64,000 nt of DNA, from contig DASXGX010000147.1 in NCBI GenBank assembly GCA_036488815.1, positions 61,480 to 125,479 on the forward strand. The letters are read 5' to 3'. Shown here one piece after another: positions 60,600 through 64,000 of this stretch. The position numbers were made by a program, and so were the translations under genes. The notes under the pieces are model-generated. The model saw nothing but the letters and a program-made list of their open reading frames with translations, made no database searches and had not been told where the DNA came from. The number at the start of each line of letters is the position of its first letter. Positions within the stretch are counted from its first letter, which is position 1. The DNA is from Roseiarcus sp036488815. GTDB taxonomy: Bacteria > Pseudomonadota > Alphaproteobacteria > Rhizobiales > Beijerinckiaceae.

Positions 60600-61793
60600 A
60601 TGGCCCCGGACAACGTGGTCATCGCTTCCTATGCCCGCACGCCGATGGGCGCCTTCCAGGGCGCTTTCGAAGGCGTTCGCTCGACGCAACTCGGTTCCGT
60701 CGCCGTCAAGGCGGCGGTCGAGCGCGCCGGGGTGGATCGCCACGCGATCGAGCGCATCTACATGGGCTGTGTCCTGCCGGCCGGGCTCGGACAGGCGCCC
60801 GCGCGCCAGGCGGCGGTCGGCGCAGGGCTGCCGCTGTCGACCGAAGCGACGACGATCAACAAAATGTGCGGTTCCGGCATGCAGGCCGTGATCATGGCCG
60901 CCGAGGCGATCGGCGCCGGCGCGATCGACGTCGCCGTCGCCGGCGGCATGGAGAGCATGACCGGCGCGCCCTATCTCCTCGCCAAGCATCGCGCCGGCGC
61001 GCGCATCGGGCACGACCAGATCATCGATTCGATGATGATGGACGGGCTTGAGGACGCCTATGCGCCGGGCAAGCCGATGGGCGCCTTCGCGGAGGACGCC
61101 GCGCGCAGCTACCAGTTCAGCCGCGCCGAGCAGGAAGCCTATGCGCTCGAAAGCCTCAATCGCGCCCGCTCGGCGATAGAAACCGGCGCCTTCGAGGCCG
61201 AGGTCGTCCCCGTGCCTGTGCCTGTCAAAGGGCGCGGAGGCGAGATCCTCGTCGCGGAGGACGAGCAGCCCGGCAAGGCGAAGCCCGAGAAAATTCCCTC
61301 CCTCAAGCCCGCCTTCGCGCCAGGCGGCACGATCACCGCCGCGACCTCCGCCTCGATCTCCGACGGCGCCGCCGCGCTGGTGCTCGCGCGCGAGAGCAGG
61401 GCGCGCGAAGCGGGACTCAAGGTCGTCGCGCGCATCGTTGCGACCGCCGCTCACGCCCATGAACCGGCGCTGTTTACGACGGCGCCCGTGCCGGCGATCC
61501 GCAAGGTGCTCGCCAAGGCCGGATGGAGCGTCGGCGACGTCGATCTCTTCGAGGTCAACGAGGCCTTCGCCGTCGTCGCGATGATCGCGATGCGCGAACT
61601 CGGCATCCCGCACGAGCGCATCAATGTGAACGGCGGCGCGACCGCGCTCGGCCACCCGATCGGCGCCACTGGCGCGCGCATCATCGCGACGCTCGTCGCG
61701 GCGCTCGAAGCGCGTGGACTTCAGCGCGGCGTCGCGGCGCTCTGCATCGGCGGCGGCGAGGCGACCGCCGTCGCCATCGAGATCGCCGGGTGA
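60600..61793 (+). CDS. Acetyl-CoA C-acetyltransferase (thiolase)
   Basis: A 397-residue thiolase. The acyl-accepting Cys90 is in INKMCGSGMQAVIMAAEAI, with VAGGMESMTGAPYLL, NEAFAVVAMIAMRELG, NVNGGATALGHPIGATGARI (His) and ALCIGGGEATAVAIEI (second Cys). It starts at ATG 60600 after GAGGAGAGA. Members either cleave 3-ketoacyl-CoA or condense acetyl-CoA. Divergence from the HSD10-like gene suggests a degradative role here: SDR oxidation followed by thiolysis. The alcohol dehydrogenase gene follows after 13 bases, in the same transcript. Confidence 0.93.
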   Translation: MAPDNVVIASYARTPMGAFQGAFEGVRSTQLGSVAVKAAVERAGVDRHAIERIYMGCVLPAGLGQAPARQAAVGAGLPLSTEATTINKMCGSGMQAVIMAAEAIGAGAIDVAVAGGMESMTGAPYLLAKHRAGARIGHDQIIDSMMMDGLEDAYAPGKPMGAFAEDAARSYQFSRAEQEAYALESLNRARSAIETGAFEAEVVPVPVPVKGRGGEILVAEDEQPGKAKPEKIPSLKPAFAPGGTITAATSASISDGAAALVLARESRAREAGLKVVARIVATAAHAHEPALFTTAPVPAIRKVLAKAGWSVGDVDLFEVNEAFAVVAMIAMRELGIPHERINVNGGATALGHPIGATGARIIATLVAALEARGLQRGVAALCIGGGEATAVAIEIAG

Positions 61794-61806
61794 ACGAGGA
61801 GCGTCG

Positions 61807-62931
61807 ATGCGGATCAGGGCTGCCGTGCTCGAGGAGATGGGCGTCGCGAGGCCCTATGCGGCGTCGCGCCCGCTGAAAATCCAGGAGATCGAGCTCGACG
61901 GGCCCGGGCCCGGCGAAGTCCTGGTGCGCATCGTCGCCGCCGGCCTTTGTCATTCCGACCTATCGGTCATCAACGGCGACCGGCCGCGGCCGCTGCCGAT
62001 GGCGCTCGGCCACGAGGCGGCCGGAATTGTCGAGGAGATCGGGCCCTTCGTCGATGATTTGAAGCGGGGCGATCGCGTCGTTTCCGTGTTCGTGCCGAGT
62101 TGCGGTCATTGCGGCCCCTGCATGGAGGGGCGACCCGCGCTCTGCGAGCCGGGCGCCCAGCACAACGGCGTCGGCGACCTCCTCAGCGGGGCGCGCCGCC
62201 TGCATCGAAACGGCGCCGCGATCAATCACCATCTGGGCGTCTCGGGATTCGCCGAATATGCGACGGTCTCGCGCCGATCCCTCGTGAAGGTCAACGACGA
62301 GGCGCCGCTGCATATCGCCGCCTTGATGGGCTGTGCGGTGCTGACCGGCGCCGGCGCGGTGTTCAACACCGGCGACGTGCGGCCGGGCGGGACGACCGCG
62401 GTGATCGGCCTCGGCGGCGTCGGGTTGGCGGCGATCCTCGGCGCTGTGGCCTGCGGCGCGGAGACGATTGTCGCGATCGATCGCCTCGAGAGCAAACTCG
62501 ATTTCGCGCGTGCGCTCGGCGCGACCCATGCTTTCAATGCCGACGATCCGGACGTCGTCGCCAAGGTGAAAGAGGCGACGAAGGGCGGGGTCGATGCGGC
62601 GTTGGAATTCGCGGGGTCGACCAAGGCCCTCGAACTCGGCTACGCGATCACCCGTCGCGGCGGCGTGACGATCACCGCCGGCCTGCCCAATCCGAAGGCG
62701 CTCCTCGCGCTGCCGGCGGTTTCGCTCGTCGCGGAGGAGCGCACGCTGAAAGGCAGCTACCTCGGCTCGGGCGTGCCGGCCCGCGACATCCCCCGCTTCC
62801 TCGGCCTCCACAAGCGCGGCAAGCTGCCGGTGGAAAAGCTGCTGACGCATCGGCTCAAGCTCGATGCGATCAACGAGGGGTTTGATCGGCTCGCTGACGG
62901 CGAGGCGGTGCGGCAGGTGGTTGAGTTCTAA
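61807..62931 (+). CDS. Zinc-dependent alcohol dehydrogenase
   Basis: A 374-residue class III-like medium-chain dehydrogenase. The catalytic zinc site is Cys48 (AGLCHSD) and His69-Glu70 (LGHEAAG); structural zinc is held by the CxxCxxC-x7-C set starting at Cys99 (SCGHCGPCMEGRPALC). NAD-binding motif is GLGGVGLAAILGA. A GHC-type insertion (ISHH-like INHHLGVSGFAEY) follows the pattern of glutathione-independent long-chain members. ATG 61807 is preceded by GAGGAG. Co-transcribed with the thiolase, it may oxidise an alcohol to the aldehyde that enters acyl-CoA metabolism; the specific alcohol is unknown. Confidence 0.92.
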   Translation: MRIRAAVLEEMGVARPYAASRPLKIQEIELDGPGPGEVLVRIVAAGLCHSDLSVINGDRPRPLPMALGHEAAGIVEEIGPFVDDLKRGDRVVSVFVPSCGHCGPCMEGRPALCEPGAQHNGVGDLLSGARRLHRNGAAINHHLGVSGFAEYATVSRRSLVKVNDEAPLHIAALMGCAVLTGAGAVFNTGDVRPGGTTAVIGLGGVGLAAILGAVACGAETIVAIDRLESKLDFARALGATHAFNADDPDVVAKVKEATKGGVDAALEFAGSTKALELGYAITRRGGVTITAGLPNPKALLALPAVSLVAEERTLKGSYLGSGVPARDIPRFLGLHKRGKLPVEKLLTHRLKLDAINEGFDRLADGEAVRQVVEF

Positions 62932-62949
62932 AGGGATTGGCTAGGGCCC

Positions 62950-63087
62950 CGTCTTGGCCGGGCTTGGCCCGGCCATCCACGCCTCACGGGTTGCATGTTG
63001 GTATGACCGGGAAGGCGGGGTCTTTTCCATGCGCGCGGTGGCGCCGCGGCGCCGCGTGGGTGGCCGGGTCAAGCCCGGCCAAGACGT
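62950..63087. repeat. Composite inverted repeat, GGCCGGGC family, copies 2 and 3
   Basis: Copy 2 (62950-62982: GTCTTGGCCGGGCTTGGCCC then GGCCATCCACGC) and copy 3 in the opposite direction (63049-63087: GCGTGGGTGGCCGGGTCAAG then CCCGGCCAAGAC) form long inverted arms around about 65 bases. Each arm is itself a hairpin. A third member of the family is at 58475-58511. The paired arrangement looks like a mobile palindromic unit (BIME/REP doublet). Confidence 0.75.
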
Positions 63088-63187
63088 TTGAGGCCATAGT
63101 CGGCGCCAAAACGCCCCGCTTCGGCTGGCTTGCATTCGCCGCTTTTGTCGCCTTCAAAGCGCGCTCTGCATTTTCCTGGAGCAAGCG

Positions 63188-64000
63188 ATGCGCCGTCGTC
63201 AATTTCTGTTCGGAGCCGCCGCGAGCCTGGCCGCATCCCCGGTCCGCTGGAGCTTCGCTCAGACGCGAGAGGAGAGCCTGCGGGTCCTCAGCGAGGCGGG
63301 TCCCAACTCCTTCGACCCCATCGGCGTCGGCGTCAATCGCAACGCGATCCAGTTGCACTGGAACGTCTACGACCGCCTCGTCGCCTTCGGCGCCAAGACG
63401 CGCGACGACGGGACGCTCTACTACGATTACTTCGCAATCGAGCCCTCGCTGGCCGAGCGCTACGAGGTCTCGGGCGACGGTCGGACGCTCACCTTCCATC
63501 TGCGCCGCGATGCGACGTTCCATGACGGCTCTCCCGTCACTGCCGAAGACGTGAAATGGTCGCTCGACCGCGTGCTGGCGAGCCCGATCGGCCAAGCGCA
63601 ATTCAAGACGGGCTCGCTCGCCAGCCCCGAGCAGTTCGCCGTCGTGGATGCGCAGACGCTTACGGTGACGACGCCGAGGGCGGACCGCTTCACGTTGCCG
63701 AACCTCGCGCTGACCTATCCCGCGATCATCAATTCCAAGCTCGCCAAGGCTCATGCGACCGACGCCGATCCTTGGGCGAGCGAATGGCTCAAGACGAACG
63801 TCGCCGGCGGCGGCCCCTTCAAGCTCGACGCCTTCACGCCCGGCCAGAGCTATCAACTGTCCCGCTTCGACGGCTGGAAGAGCGGGCCGGCGCCCGGCTT
63901 CAAGCGCGTGCTGTGGCAAATTGCGCCGGCCGCGCAAACGCGCCGCAACGCGCTGGAGAAGGGTGACGCCGATCTCGTGCAGGATCTGCCGCCGCAGGAC
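63188..64000 (+). CDS. Peptide/nickel-type ABC substrate-binding protein (family 5), partial
   Basis: The frame from ATG 63188 is open to the last base of the window (271 codons), so the C-terminal half is missing. The N-terminus RRRQFLFGAAASLAASPVRW ending SFA is a Tat-like signal. Then follow LRVLSEAGPNSFDPIGVGVN, YDRLVAFG, LAERYEVSGDGRTLTFHLRR, DATFHDGSPVTAEDVKWSLD and the VAGGGPFKLDAFTPGQSYQL segment, all landmarks of DppA/OppA-type (SBP_bac_5) proteins. The ribosome site is AGCAAGCG, weak. Permease and ATPase genes are expected beyond the window. The ligand could be a di- or oligopeptide, an opine or another solute. Confidence 0.93.
   Translation, partial: MRRRQFLFGAAASLAASPVRWSFAQTREESLRVLSEAGPNSFDPIGVGVNRNAIQLHWNVYDRLVAFGAKTRDDGTLYYDYFAIEPSLAERYEVSGDGRTLTFHLRRDATFHDGSPVTAEDVKWSLDRVLASPIGQAQFKTGSLASPEQFAVVDAQTLTVTTPRADRFTLPNLALTYPAIINSKLAKAHATDADPWASEWLKTNVAGGGPFKLDAFTPGQSYQLSRFDGWKSGPAPGFKRVLWQIAPAAQTRRNALEKGDADLVQDLPPQD

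Overview
The window is high-GC, gene-dense DNA from an alphaproteobacterium, most likely order Hyphomicrobiales (Rhizobiales). The basis is gene content (TreY/TreZ/GlgX block, CbpA/CbpM pair, Lhr-type helicase, YhaO/YhaN pair, DUF2934 protein), frequent ATGA overlaps, GTG/TTG starts, and dispersed palindromic repeats of the type common in that order. The assignment is by general resemblance; there is no rRNA or marker gene to fix a genus. I saw no tRNA, rRNA, CRISPR array, insertion sequence or phage gene.

Region 1 (1-13441) looks like a nitrogen-compound uptake and catabolism block. It has two class III aminotransferases flanking a MalK/UgpC-type ABC ATPase, an HU protein and a small basic protein. 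An agmatinase/guanidino-acid ureohydrolase follows, divergent from a LysR regulator that is co-transcribed with a small membrane protein. Then comes a complete spermidine/putrescine-type ABC importer (binding protein, ATPase, two permeases), a metallo-beta-lactamase-fold hydrolase and an amidase. Amidase, ureohydrolase and omega-aminotransferase could form a route from guanidino-amides to semialdehydes; this is inference.

Region 2 (13624-21282) has an RND efflux pump with its adaptor, a decayed alpha/beta-hydrolase remnant, a cytochrome b plus molybdopterin oxidoreductase pair, and an unknown cysteine-containing protein. Region 3 (21300-29158) holds the YhaN-like ATPase and YhaO-like nuclease, the CbpA co-chaperone with its modulator CbpM, an HdeD-like membrane protein and a TetR repressor. 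Region 4 (29159-33976) is a second RND pump and adaptor. It is divergent from the TetR gene across two GTTAC-GTAAC operators and closed by a strong bidirectional hairpin.

Region 5 (33985-40775) is a ribose-type sugar ABC importer followed on the same strand by a lactonase-like MBL hydrolase and a YghZ-like aldo/keto reductase. A LacI regulator is divergent, and two matching LacI-type operators lie between. Region 6 (40990-49971) has a DHA2-type MFS exporter, an exported alpha/beta hydrolase, an OmpR-type two-component system and a 1470-residue Lhr-like helicase.

Region 7 (50256-57640) is the glycogen-to-trehalose block TreZ, TreY, a DUF2934 protein and GlgX. TreY carries an unusual acidic repetitive N-terminal extension of about 155 residues, built partly from a 93-bp direct repeat. 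Region 8 (57782-64000) has a dienelactone hydrolase, then an acyl-CoA block (alpha-methylacyl-CoA racemase and HSD10-like dehydrogenase, divergent from thiolase and zinc alcohol dehydrogenase), palindromic repeats, and the first 271 codons of a peptide-type ABC binding protein cut by the window edge.

Many very long antisense reading frames (for example opposite the Lhr and RND genes) are composition artefacts and were left out.
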